A stretch of DNA of 8,448 nucleotides, taken from assembly GCA_946409855.1 (NCBI GenBank), contig CAMJXZ010000134.1, positions 1 to 8,448 of the forward strand, given 5' to 3'. The stretch's first letter is position 1, and the number at the start of each line of letters is the position of its first letter. The position numbers and the translations under genes are program-made. Source of the DNA: an uncultured Clostridia bacterium. GTDB taxonomy: Bacteria; Bacillota; Clostridia; Christensenellales; Aristaeellaceae. Below are positions 1 to 6,527 of the stretch, one piece after another. Below the pieces are notes generated by a model. That model was not told where the DNA came from and ran no database searches. It saw nothing but the letters and a program-made list of their open reading frames with translations.

Positions 1-179
1 CTGCCTTGTAGGCGTTGTTTTTATTTTCTGTCCGGGCGTTTCACCCTGGACACCTATTGATACGGAGCGCCGGACCACGGTGGCAGCAATTCCCGAATAA
101 ATAAAAAGCAATATTTCCGGCTCCGATGTACGCCTCATTGAAAGCTGTCAAGCGGGATTATATGCGCATGACCGGAAAA

Positions 180-235
180 CGCCGCTGTGCGCTGATGTGA
201 ACAGCAGGGATTTCATCCGGCGGCGCTTTTTCTTT
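180..235 (+). terminator. Possible rho-independent terminator
   Basis: CGCCGC at 180-185 pairs with GCGGCG at 220-225, followed within two bases by a T-rich run (TTTTTCTTT, 227-235). The 34-base interval can fold on itself, for instance GCTG 191-194 with CAGC 202-205. The outer stem is short and the loop large, so this is a weak call. It would serve a + strand gene ending left of or near the window start. Confidence 0.35.
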
Positions 236-277
236 GTCTGAAAACGCTTTGAACGATGAACCTTCCTTCGGGGATTT

Positions 278-316
278 TTGAACCCGGGTCACAATCGTTC
301 GGCTTCCCGGGTTCAA
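278..316. repeat. Perfect 11-bp inverted repeat
   Basis: TTGAACCCGGG at 278-288 is the exact reverse complement of CCCGGGTTCAA at 306-316, with a 17-base loop between them. There is no T-run after either arm, so it is not a standard terminator. The GGGTTCAA arm recalls a tRNA T-loop, but no cloverleaf can be drawn. It could be a structured RNA element, a protein-binding site or a footprint of a mobile sequence. I cannot choose among these. Confidence 0.6.
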
Positions 317-473
317 TGTATGCTGTCAGACAGCCGGACAAAACAGATCAGATCATCGGAAGCAATCATCTCCGGGGGCTGACGCTTTCCGCAAACAGGA
401 TGTACAAAACCGGAGCGGCAGAGCCCGGCAAAAAGAGGAACATCCGCTTTTGAAAGATTTTCGATATTTATTC

Positions 474-504
474 TTGACTTAGAGTTAACTTCAAAGGCTA
501 CACT
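474..504 (+). promoter_or_regulatory. MerR-type promoter with 19-bp spacer
   Basis: A -35 box TTGACT (474-479) and a -10 box TACACT (499-504) are separated by 19 bases. That spacer is too long for ordinary sigma-A promoters but characteristic of MerR-family activated ones. The spacer holds an imperfect dyad centred on GTTAAC (484-489): AGTTAACT flanked, after two mismatched bases, by TT on the left and AA on the right. MerR activators bind such spacers and twist the DNA to realign the boxes. Transcription would start near 511 and run into the reductase remnant at 548. No MerR gene is visible in the window. The layout is seen directly; the regulator is inferred from it. Confidence 0.7.
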
Positions 505-547
505 GTCAGTAACAGAATTTAGACAGGAAAGGGGAGCATTTGAAAAC

Positions 548-838
548 ATGGCGCGGGGGCGCCGGCGATCCCGGACGGCAGAGACCGTTTATGTATACCA
601 CGGCGGCTATTCCGAGAAGGCGATCAGGGAAGCTCTGGTCCAACGATACCCCGGGAATCAGTTCATGCTCGCCGCCAAGCTCCCCGCCTGGTGCATGAAG
701 GAGGAGGCAGACAGGGACCGTATCTTCCGGGAGCAGCTGGACCGGTGCGGCGTGGACTATTTCGATTTCTATCTGCTTCATTCCGTCAAGGACGGCGGGA
801 AGACAGGGCCGCACGTCATCCGGGGGCGGCCGGGATGA
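548..838 (+). pseudogene. Aldo/keto reductase remnant, truncated at both ends
   Basis: The 96-codon frame contains about 70 residues that read like the early-middle part of an NAD(P)H-dependent aldo/keto reductase: VYVYHGGYSEKAIREAL, then AAKLPAW, a CMKEEADRDRIFREQLDRC helix and GVDYFDFYLLHSV. Of the catalytic tetrad, Tyr17, Lys44 and His78 are in place. The Asp expected five residues before the Tyr is Glu12. About 50 residues of the usual N-terminus (first strand, glycine-rich cofactor segment) are replaced by an Arg-rich stretch. Everything after the LLHSV strand, well over 200 residues, is missing, and I did not find it in other frames downstream. GGGGAG at 531-536 lies 11 bases before the ATG. 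The gene is probably dead, although the promoter in front looks intact. A small expressed protein is possible but could not form the TIM barrel. Confidence 0.75.
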
Positions 839-909
839 CGGACAGGCGCCCGAATGGGACCGGGCACCGAATGGACAGTACAATGGGACCATGGATCCGG
901 CAGGATCAC

Positions 910-925
910 GGAGGTGAGCAAATTG
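910..925 (+). promoter_or_regulatory. RBS selecting a TTG start
   Basis: GGAGGTG (910-916) lies six bases before TTG at 923-925, which is in frame with the DUF1349 protein. The only upstream in-frame ATG (854) has no purine-rich site in front of it. The attractive ATG at 952 is out of frame and reaches a stop after five codons. This fixes the start as TTG. Confidence 0.7.
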
Positions 926-1528
926 ACAATCAATTGTACGGAGGTTACAGAATGGAAATGGCTGAATGAGAGCCGCATGGTGACCGTGAACGGAGAAATC
1001 GCGATCCTTGCCCCGGCGCATACGGACTGGTTCAACAACCCTGTGCCTGAAAAAGGGAGTCTTTCAGCGCCTGTCTCCAACGCGCCGTTCTTCTATACCG
1101 AGGTCAGCGGGGATTTCGTTTTCCGTGCCAGGGTATGCCCGAATCACCGCTATACCTATGACGCGTGTTCGCTGATGGTGATCCGGGATGAGCGGATGTG
1201 GGCAAAGGCGGCCTTTGAGTCGTCGGACTTCGGGACCAGGGCGGCCGTCTGTGTCGTGACCGACCAGGTTTCGGACGACGCAAACGGCTGCAACATCGAT
1301 CAGGATGCCGTCTGGCTCCAGATCGCGCGCGCCGGAGACGTTTTCTGCGTTCACTATTCCCTGGACGGAAAGCGTTTTGACATGGTGCGGCTGTTCCGTC
1401 TGCCTGTGGGGGAGCGCGTGAAGGTCGGGCTGGAAGCGCAATGTCCCGCCGGAGAGGGCGGCCTGCGCTTCTTCTGTGATGTGACGCTGGAAAAAAGGAC
1501 GGTGCGGAACCTCCGGACCGGCCTTTAA
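923..1528 (+). CDS. DUF1349 concanavalin-A-like protein
   Basis: This 201-residue protein matches the DUF1349 family, a jelly-roll fold related to concanavalin-A-like lectins and sometimes annotated 'regulation of enolase protein 1'. Visible hallmarks are the N-terminal TEWKWLNES strand (about residues 9-17), TDWFNNP, the FFYTEVSGDFVFRARV strand pair (56-71), YTYDACSLMVI with the ERMWAKAAFE turn, VWLQIARAGDVFCVHYSLDG followed by RFDMVRLF, and the closing VGLEAQCPAGEG segment (168-179). There is no signal peptide, so it should be cytoplasmic. The biochemical role of the family is not settled. Its place directly before a GH3 enzyme and in line with a GH10 xylanase suggests carbohydrate binding or an accessory role in oligosaccharide breakdown; that is inference. 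Translation appears to begin at TTG (923), which would keep expression modest. The gap to GH3 is 118 bases. Confidence 0.85.
   Translation: MTINCTEVTEWKWLNESRMVTVNGEIAILAPAHTDWFNNPVPEKGSLSAPVSNAPFFYTEVSGDFVFRARVCPNHRYTYDACSLMVIRDERMWAKAAFESSDFGTRAAVCVVTDQVSDDANGCNIDQDAVWLQIARAGDVFCVHYSLDGKRFDMVRLFRLPVGERVKVGLEAQCPAGEGGLRFFCDVTLEKRTVRNLRTGL
952..969 (+). other. Five-codon minicistron inside the DUF1349 start
   Basis: A second Shine-Dalgarno, GGAGGT at 940-945, lies six bases before ATG 952. The frame it opens reads Met-Glu-Met-Ala-Glu and stops at TGA 967-969. It overlaps the beginning of the DUF1349 gene in another phase. The same bases encode the conserved Glu-Trp-Lys-Trp-Leu of the real protein, so the ATGs may be accidental. 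If ribosomes do load there, the minicistron would compete with the TTG start. Confidence 0.2.
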
Positions 1529-1589
1529 CGAAAGAGGGAAATACCCGCCCAAAGGTCCGGAGGACGCGGCGCGAACCCAGGACGACGGT

Positions 1590-1606
1590 GCGGCCATTGA
1601 GGCCGC
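1590..1606. repeat. Intergenic hairpin before the GH3 gene
   Basis: GCGGCC (1590-1595), loop ATTGA, GGCCGC (1601-1606). The stem is perfect and GC-only but is followed by an A-rich, not T-rich, stretch, so it is unlikely to be a terminator. In the leader between the DUF1349 and GH3 genes it could protect or punctuate a processed mRNA. Confidence 0.45.
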
Positions 1607-1646
1607 GGAAAAATAAAAAGATGAAAGCCGCAAAGAGGTGAATCGA

Positions 1647-4250
1647 ATGGACAGGTCCACACCCCTGTATGATCCGAAGCGCTCTGTCCGGGAGCGTGCG
1701 GAATATCTGCTCTCCCAAATGACCCTGGAAGAGAAGTTTTCCTGCTTTACCCTTTGGATCCGGAACCAGCGCCTGGGGATCGCCGCCTCCACCTGCGGGG
1801 GAGAGGGCGCCCACGGCGTCCAGGCGAGAGCCGGACAGAAAGAGCCTTATCCGCCGACGCCGACGACATCCTTTACCCAGCCCATCGGGATGGCGGCCAC
1901 ATTTGACCGGGATCTGATCCGCGAAGCGGGCAATGTGACCGGCAAAGAATCCCGCGCCTTTGCCAACGCCGTCAGCAAGGGCGGCCACTGCCGCCTGGCC
2001 CCCACGGTGGACCTGTGCCGTGATCCGCGGTGGGGGCGGACCGAGGAAGGCTACGGCGAGGACCCGTATCTCACCGGGAAGATGGCCTCCGCCTACATTA
2101 TCGGCATGCAGGACGAACACAATTACGACGGGACGCCGCTGGCCGGGAAGCGCGGGGACCGCATCCGGACCGCCGCGGTGCTGAAGCACTTTTACGCCAA
2201 CAATCAGGAATACCGGCGGTGCTATGACAGCTTTGAGATCAGCGAGAAGGTCAAGCATGACTATGAGCTGGAGCCCTACCGCTACTGTGCGGCGGAAGGA
2301 CACGCGGAAGGCGTCATGACCTGCTACAACGCGATCAACGGCATTCCCGGCATGCTGAATCATGAGGTTCAGGACATCCTGAAAGACAAATGGGGCATCC
2401 GGTACGCCATGACCGACGGCGGAGACTTCCTGCAGACCGTGCTCCTTCACCGCTATTTCAAAACCCATGCCGAGACCCTGGCGGAAGGCGTGAAGGCGGG
2501 CGTGGACGCCATGCTGGACAATCCTGCGGAGGTCGCGGAAGCGGCACGGGAAGCCTTTGAGCGGGGCCTCATCACAGAGAAGGAGATGGACAAATCCATC
2601 CTCTGCACCGTTTCCGAGCTGATCCGACAGGGAGCTTTTGATCCGGAAGACCCTTATGCGGATCTGGATATGGCCGATGTGGGAACCGACGAAGCCAAGC
2701 GGATATCTCTCCGGATGAGCAGGGAATCCGTTGTTCTTTTGAAAAACGAAAAGGACTTCCTGCCGTTTAAAAAGGAGGACGACATTGCCCTGATCGGTCC
2801 TGTGGCGGACAAGTGGTATATGGACTGGTACGGCGGGAAGCCCCTCTACAAAGTGACGCTGAAAGCGGGGATCGAGCAGGCGGCGCGCCGCGCGGTGCCC
2901 TATGACAGCGGGCTGAATCTGGTCCGTTTCAGAGTCGGGAATCAGTATGTGGGCGGGAGCCGCCCGGCGGTCATGCCCCGGAGCCTCGCGGAACCGGAGC
3001 CCGCGGAGCTCGTGCTGGTGGACAGCGCGGAGGACGCGGTCGTCTTCGAGCAGATCAACTGGGGCGCGGGCAGCCATTTCCTTTACGCGCCCGCTTACCG
3101 GAAATACCTGACCGTCGGCGCGGACGGAAAGATCAGCCTGGCTTCCGATGAGCCTTTTTCCTGGTTGGTCTTCGAAAGCTTCACCATCGGCCCTGCGGAC
3201 GCGGTCCGCCTGCCCGATCCGAAAAACGCGAACTGTGTGGAGCTCACGGAATACTGGAACGACGAAGAAACGGATATCAGGCTGTACTGCTTCGGAAACC
3301 GGAATGTCTATATTGAGAACGGGAAGCTGAAGACAGATCCGCTGATCAGAAAGACAAACGGGACAGACACCAAAGAGGGCTACAATGTCGCGGCAGCCTG
3401 GGCCGGTTCCGAAAAGGAAGCCGCCGTGCTCACGGCAGAGATCGTCTCCAGCGGCATTGAGCGCGCGAAGGCGCTCGCGGCGAAGGCAAAGAAGGTCATT
3501 GTGGCGCTGGGGTGCAATCCTGTCGTGAACGCGAAGGAAGAGATCGACCGGAGCACCATCGGCATGATCCCGCTGCAGGAAAAGCTGGCGGAAGCTGTGT
3601 ACGAGGCGAACCCGAATACCGCCGTCGTCCTGCTTACAAACTATCCGTACGCCATCAACTGGATCCAGGAACATGTGCCTGCCGTCCTGATGAGCGCGAC
3701 CGGATCCCAGGACCTGGGCAAGGGGCTTGCTTTCGTGATTTTCGGGGAAACGAACCCCGCCGGCCGGCTTCCGATGACATGGTACAGGGGCGATGAGGAT
3801 CTCCCGCCCATGGCGGACTATGATCTGATCCGGCACCCGAGAACTTACCGGTATTTCAGCGGGCCGGTCCTGTATCCCTTCGGATACGGGCTGTCCTATA
3901 CCGCCTTTGAGTACAGCTGTCTGCGCATTGAAAAGCGGGACGGCGGGCTGAAGGTATCGGTGGATGTGAAGAACGTTGGCCCGGTCACCGGCGACGAGGT
4001 GGTCCAGCTGTATCTCCGCCGCGTTTCGCCGTCCCGGACAGTGCACCCCCTCCGGCGGCTGATCGGTTTTGAACGCCTCCGCGGCCTTGCCCCCGGCGAG
4101 AGCGGGCAGGCCGAATTCATCGTGAACCCCGGCGATCTGGAAATATACATCGAGGCGGAGGGGCGGAAGCTTGTGGAGCCTGGAAACTACCTCATTTATG
4201 CCGGCGGTTCCTGCCTGGATGAACGGGTGCGCGCGGAGCTCGTCCTGTGA
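1647..4250 (+). CDS. GH3 beta-xylosidase/beta-glucosidase with trefoil-like insert
   Basis: This 867-residue glycoside hydrolase family 3 enzyme would release single sugars from the non-reducing end of oligosaccharides in the cytoplasm; no signal peptide is present. The start is ATG 1647, six bases after AAGAGGTG. A GTG at 1638 is part of that site. The N-terminal barrel shows TCGGEGAHGV, the substrate-loop motif DPRWGRTEEGYGEDPYLTG, LKHFYANNQE and DKWGIRYAMTDGGDF. Asp257 in MTDGG is the expected nucleophile. The C-terminal sandwich starts near IALIGPVADKW (about residue 380) and holds KEEIDRSTIGM, whose Glu631 or Glu632 is the likely acid/base, then FGETNPAGRLPMTWY and LYPFGYGLSYT. A fibronectin-III-like domain closes the protein. 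Roughly residues 425-575 form an insert resembling a fascin-like beta-trefoil (LYAPAYRKYLTVGADGKI, NVYIENGKLK), probably for sugar binding. Context favours xylosidase, but the motif set does not exclude beta-glucosidase. Confidence 0.92.
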   Translation: MDRSTPLYDPKRSVRERAEYLLSQMTLEEKFSCFTLWIRNQRLGIAASTCGGEGAHGVQARAGQKEPYPPTPTTSFTQPIGMAATFDRDLIREAGNVTGKESRAFANAVSKGGHCRLAPTVDLCRDPRWGRTEEGYGEDPYLTGKMASAYIIGMQDEHNYDGTPLAGKRGDRIRTAAVLKHFYANNQEYRRCYDSFEISEKVKHDYELEPYRYCAAEGHAEGVMTCYNAINGIPGMLNHEVQDILKDKWGIRYAMTDGGDFLQTVLLHRYFKTHAETLAEGVKAGVDAMLDNPAEVAEAAREAFERGLITEKEMDKSILCTVSELIRQGAFDPEDPYADLDMADVGTDEAKRISLRMSRESVVLLKNEKDFLPFKKEDDIALIGPVADKWYMDWYGGKPLYKVTLKAGIEQAARRAVPYDSGLNLVRFRVGNQYVGGSRPAVMPRSLAEPEPAELVLVDSAEDAVVFEQINWGAGSHFLYAPAYRKYLTVGADGKISLASDEPFSWLVFESFTIGPADAVRLPDPKNANCVELTEYWNDEETDIRLYCFGNRNVYIENGKLKTDPLIRKTNGTDTKEGYNVAAAWAGSEKEAAVLTAEIVSSGIERAKALAAKAKKVIVALGCNPVVNAKEEIDRSTIGMIPLQEKLAEAVYEANPNTAVVLLTNYPYAINWIQEHVPAVLMSATGSQDLGKGLAFVIFGETNPAGRLPMTWYRGDEDLPPMADYDLIRHPRTYRYFSGPVLYPFGYGLSYTAFEYSCLRIEKRDGGLKVSVDVKNVGPVTGDEVVQLYLRRVSPSRTVHPLRRLIGFERLRGLAPGESGQAEFIVNPGDLEIYIEAEGRKLVEPGNYLIYAGGSCLDERVRAELVL

Positions 4251-4299
4251 ACGGGTTCATGCGCGCGGGGAAAAAAGAGCGTGATAAAGGAGTCTGCAA

Positions 4300-5304
4300 A
4301 TGAACGAACAGCATATCTGGGACAGATGCGTTGCGGATTATGCCCGCCTCCCGGGCGAAACATCGGACGACGGGCGGATCATGCGGGCGGTGCGGGACTG
4401 CGCCGGCGGAGTGCTTTACTTTCCCAAAGGAGTGTATACCGTCTCAGAAACGGTTACGGCGGACAACTGCTGTTCTCTGCTCCTGCATAAATCGGCCGTG
4501 CTGAAAGCGGTGCGGGAGATGGACTTTGTGCTTAAAATCGACGCGGCGGCTTCCTGCCCCGGCGTCCGGGAAGAGAACGGGCACCTCATTCCCTCCGGCG
4601 AGGCGGACGGGGAGGACTGGAACCTGTTTTTCTGCGGCGGGGTCATCGACGGCGCGGGGCTGGCCAGCTGCGTATGCCTCAACAGCTTCAAGCACTTCAC
4701 CATGCGGGATGTCTCCATGCGGAACGGGCGGCGTTTCGGCCTGCGGATCGAGGATGAGGGCAGCACCTGGACCTACGAGCTGGTGGCGCAGAACCTGTAC
4801 CTGAAGTGCACCATGCCGGGGCTGGCGGGCAACGCCGGCATCAGCTCAAACGGCGGGGACAGCCATTTCATCGACTGCATCGTTGTGGACTATACCCGGG
4901 GGATCGAGCTTCTGGGCGGGGGTTCAAACCGGCTGACCCGATGCCACGTCTGGGGCGGCCCCATTCCGCCGCGCAGGGAAGGCGAGCTGCCGGAGATGCT
5001 GGCCGATTCCGTCAACTATGTCCTCAGTTCCTATGACGCGATCCTGACCGACTGCTATGCCGATACCGGCCTGACAGGCTTCCTTGTGACACAGAACGCC
5101 CGGCTGATCGGCTGCAGCTACTTCAACAACTACACCTATCGGATGGATGATGTGACGGTGATCGATCACCGGGGCGGCAGTCTGCTGGTTACTCAGGGGC
5201 TGTTCCGCAAGACCAGTCCGCGCGCGACCCTCTACCGGGGCGACCGTTCCCTGCTGACCGCGCGGGACAATACGCTGGACGGATTTGACGGTGAAAAGCT
5301 GTAA
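4300..5304 (+). CDS. Right-handed beta-helix protein of unknown activity
   Basis: This 334-residue protein starts at ATG 4300 with AAAGGAG (4286-4292) seven bases upstream and lies 49 bases after the GH3 gene. The N-terminus (ETSDDGRIMRAV, then GGVLYFPKGVYTVSETV, about residues 20-52) matches the cap and first coil of pectate-lyase-superfamily/GH28-like proteins. Successive short strands follow the coil-by-coil rhythm of a parallel beta-helix: NLFFCGGVIDGAG, FKHFTMRDVSMRNGRRFGLRIED, SHFIDCIVVDYTRGIELLGGGSNRLTRCHVWGG, YDAILTDCYADTGLTGFLVTQNARLIGCSYF. Asp and Glu residues cluster on several coils, but no known catalytic signature is obvious. There is no signal peptide, which is unusual for this fold because most relatives act outside the cell. 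Its place between a GH3 and a GH10 suggests a cytoplasmic hydrolase, lyase or epimerase for a xylan decoration. That substrate is inferred from context only. Confidence 0.8.
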   Translation: MNEQHIWDRCVADYARLPGETSDDGRIMRAVRDCAGGVLYFPKGVYTVSETVTADNCCSLLLHKSAVLKAVREMDFVLKIDAAASCPGVREENGHLIPSGEADGEDWNLFFCGGVIDGAGLASCVCLNSFKHFTMRDVSMRNGRRFGLRIEDEGSTWTYELVAQNLYLKCTMPGLAGNAGISSNGGDSHFIDCIVVDYTRGIELLGGGSNRLTRCHVWGGPIPPRREGELPEMLADSVNYVLSSYDAILTDCYADTGLTGFLVTQNARLIGCSYFNNYTYRMDDVTVIDHRGGSLLVTQGLFRKTSPRATLYRGDRSLLTARDNTLDGFDGEKL

Positions 5305-5346
5305 GAATATACCCGGCGGGATGGATTTGGAAAGGAAAGAACGGAG

Positions 5347-6444
5347 ATGAATGAACGGATGCAGGACGCGATCGCGGCCCCGTCGCTCGGGGAAGCTTAC
5401 CGTGAGCATTTTCTCATCGGCGCTGCCGTCAACGCCTATATGCTCCGGGACGAGCAGTACCGGCGCCTGATCAGGCGCCAGTTCACATCCGTAACGGCGG
5501 AAAACGAAATGAAGCCCGAGCGGCTGCTGGACCGGGAAGCGACCCTGGCGCTGGCGGATCCGGTCCGCTGCGCGCTGCGCTTTGATCCGGCGGACCGGAT
5601 GCTTGCCTTCGCGCAGGAATGCGGGATCCGTGTGCGGTATCATACGCTCGTGTGGCACAACCAGACCCCGCGCTGGTTCTTCGCCGAGGGATGGAGCGAC
5701 GCGCCGGACGCGCCGCTGGCGGACGCGGAAACGGTGCTGGCGCGGCAGGAGGCTTATATCCTGCAGGTCATGGAGCACGTGAACAGGGTCTTCCCCGGCC
5801 TTGTGTACTGCTGGGACGTGGTGAACGAGGCGGTGGAGACGGCGCAGGGCGGACCGGACGGCCTGCGCACGCGCTCCCTCTGGTATCAGACCGCCGGCCC
5901 GGCCTTCATCGCCCGCGCGTTCCGGGCAGCCCGGAAAGGCCGGGCGGAGGGGCAGCTGCTCTTCTATAACGATTACAACAGCTATTTCCCCGACAAGCAA
6001 AAAGCCATCCTGAAGCTGCTTTCCGGCCTGCAGGCTGAAAACCTTGTGGACGGCATGGGGATGCAGACGCACCTGGACCTGAGCCGCCCCGATCTGCCCG
6101 CGTTCGAATCCGGGGCCCGCGCCTACGCGGAAACGGGCCTGACCCTCCACGTTACGGAGATGGATATTCACTGCCCCGGCGCGGACAGGGAGAGCCAGGC
6201 CGCGCTGGCAAGGGCTTACGGCAGTTTCTTCGGGATGCTCCTGCGCCTGAAACGGGAGGGCGCTAAGATCGGCTGCGCCACGTTCTGGGGCGTGACGGAC
6301 CGGTATACCTGGCTGCGGTTCTTCCGCAGGCAGGAGAGTTATCCCCTGCTCTTCAGCGGGGATCTGAAAACCAAGCCCGCGTTCGACGCGGTGATGGACG
6401 CTTTGAAGTCCGGGGAACGTTCGACAGGCCCGCCGGCGGAATGA
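5347..6444 (+). CDS. GH10 endo-1,4-beta-xylanase, intracellular
   Basis: This 365-residue glycoside hydrolase family 10 enzyme is close to a bare catalytic domain, with no binding modules. It hydrolyses internal beta-1,4 bonds of xylan or xylo-oligosaccharides with retention. Motifs in order are FLIGAAVNAY (22-31), the substrate-binding TAENEMKPE (50-58), YHTLVWHNQTPRWFF (98-112), WDVVNEAVE with acid/base Glu161, LLFYNDYNSYFPDKQ, DGMGMQTHLDL, LHVTEMDIH with nucleophile Glu271, and the late ATFWGVTDRYTWLR segment with its conserved Trp. All key residues are intact. No signal peptide or sorting signal is present, so it probably acts in the cytoplasm on imported oligomers with the GH3 enzyme. 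AAAGGAAAG (5331-5339) precedes the ATG by seven bases, and the gap after the beta-helix gene is 42 bases. The last dozen residues (SGERSTGPPAE) look like a disordered tail. Confidence 0.95.
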   Translation: MNERMQDAIAAPSLGEAYREHFLIGAAVNAYMLRDEQYRRLIRRQFTSVTAENEMKPERLLDREATLALADPVRCALRFDPADRMLAFAQECGIRVRYHTLVWHNQTPRWFFAEGWSDAPDAPLADAETVLARQEAYILQVMEHVNRVFPGLVYCWDVVNEAVETAQGGPDGLRTRSLWYQTAGPAFIARAFRAARKGRAEGQLLFYNDYNSYFPDKQKAILKLLSGLQAENLVDGMGMQTHLDLSRPDLPAFESGARAYAETGLTLHVTEMDIHCPGADRESQAALARAYGSFFGMLLRLKREGAKIGCATFWGVTDRYTWLRFFRRQESYPLLFSGDLKTKPAFDAVMDALKSGERSTGPPAE

Positions 6445-6527
6445 ACGGATCCCATGCAGCGCCTTTCCTGAGCGGAGGACCGGACGTAAAACCAAACCGC
6501 AGTGACCGACATGACAGGAGGATGAGA

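Larger units (their letters stand above)
1..473. other. Left non-coding region
   Basis: I see no convincing gene on either strand here. On the + strand one frame is open from base 2 to a TAA at 98-100 and encodes a short, partly hydrophobic stretch ending TTVAAIPE. It could be the tail of a membrane protein lying to the left, but I do not recognise it and 33 open codons are weak evidence. A small hairpin occupies 29-52 (TGTCC/GGACA plus GGG/CCC with one bulged T). It is not followed by a T-run on either strand. The later part holds a possible terminator (180-235) and a perfect inverted repeat (278-316), listed separately. A 65-codon frame at 256-453 has no ribosome binding site and no recognisable content. 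Confidence 0.5.

Noticed and set aside
278..316. Possible tRNA or T-loop fragment because of GGGTTCAA
   Set aside because: Flanking bases do not form a T-stem, anticodon arm or acceptor stem on either strand.
256..453. 65-codon frame on the + strand
   Set aside because: It has no ribosome binding site and no family resemblance, and it overlaps a perfect inverted repeat.
1590..1606. Terminator between the DUF1349 and GH3 genes
   Set aside because: The stem is good, but the following bases are A-rich (GGAAAAATAAAAAG) and there is no T-run on either strand.
1638..1646. GTG at 1638 as start of the GH3 gene
   Set aside because: The GTG is part of the ribosome binding site AAGAGGTG. ATG 1647 has ideal spacing and begins the family-like sequence.
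1104..4046. 980-codon open frame on the minus strand opposite the GH3 and DUF1349 genes
   Set aside because: It is antisense to strongly recognised genes and shows no domain, only Arg/Pro/His-rich composition. Long antisense frames are expected in GC-rich coding DNA that avoids the codons giving reverse stops.
6441..6527. Earlier start for the double-rubredoxin gene overlapping the GH10 stop
   Set aside because: It would add 29 residues unlike any rubredoxin. AGGAGG at 6516-6521 points to ATG 6528, directly before the YVCSICG motif.
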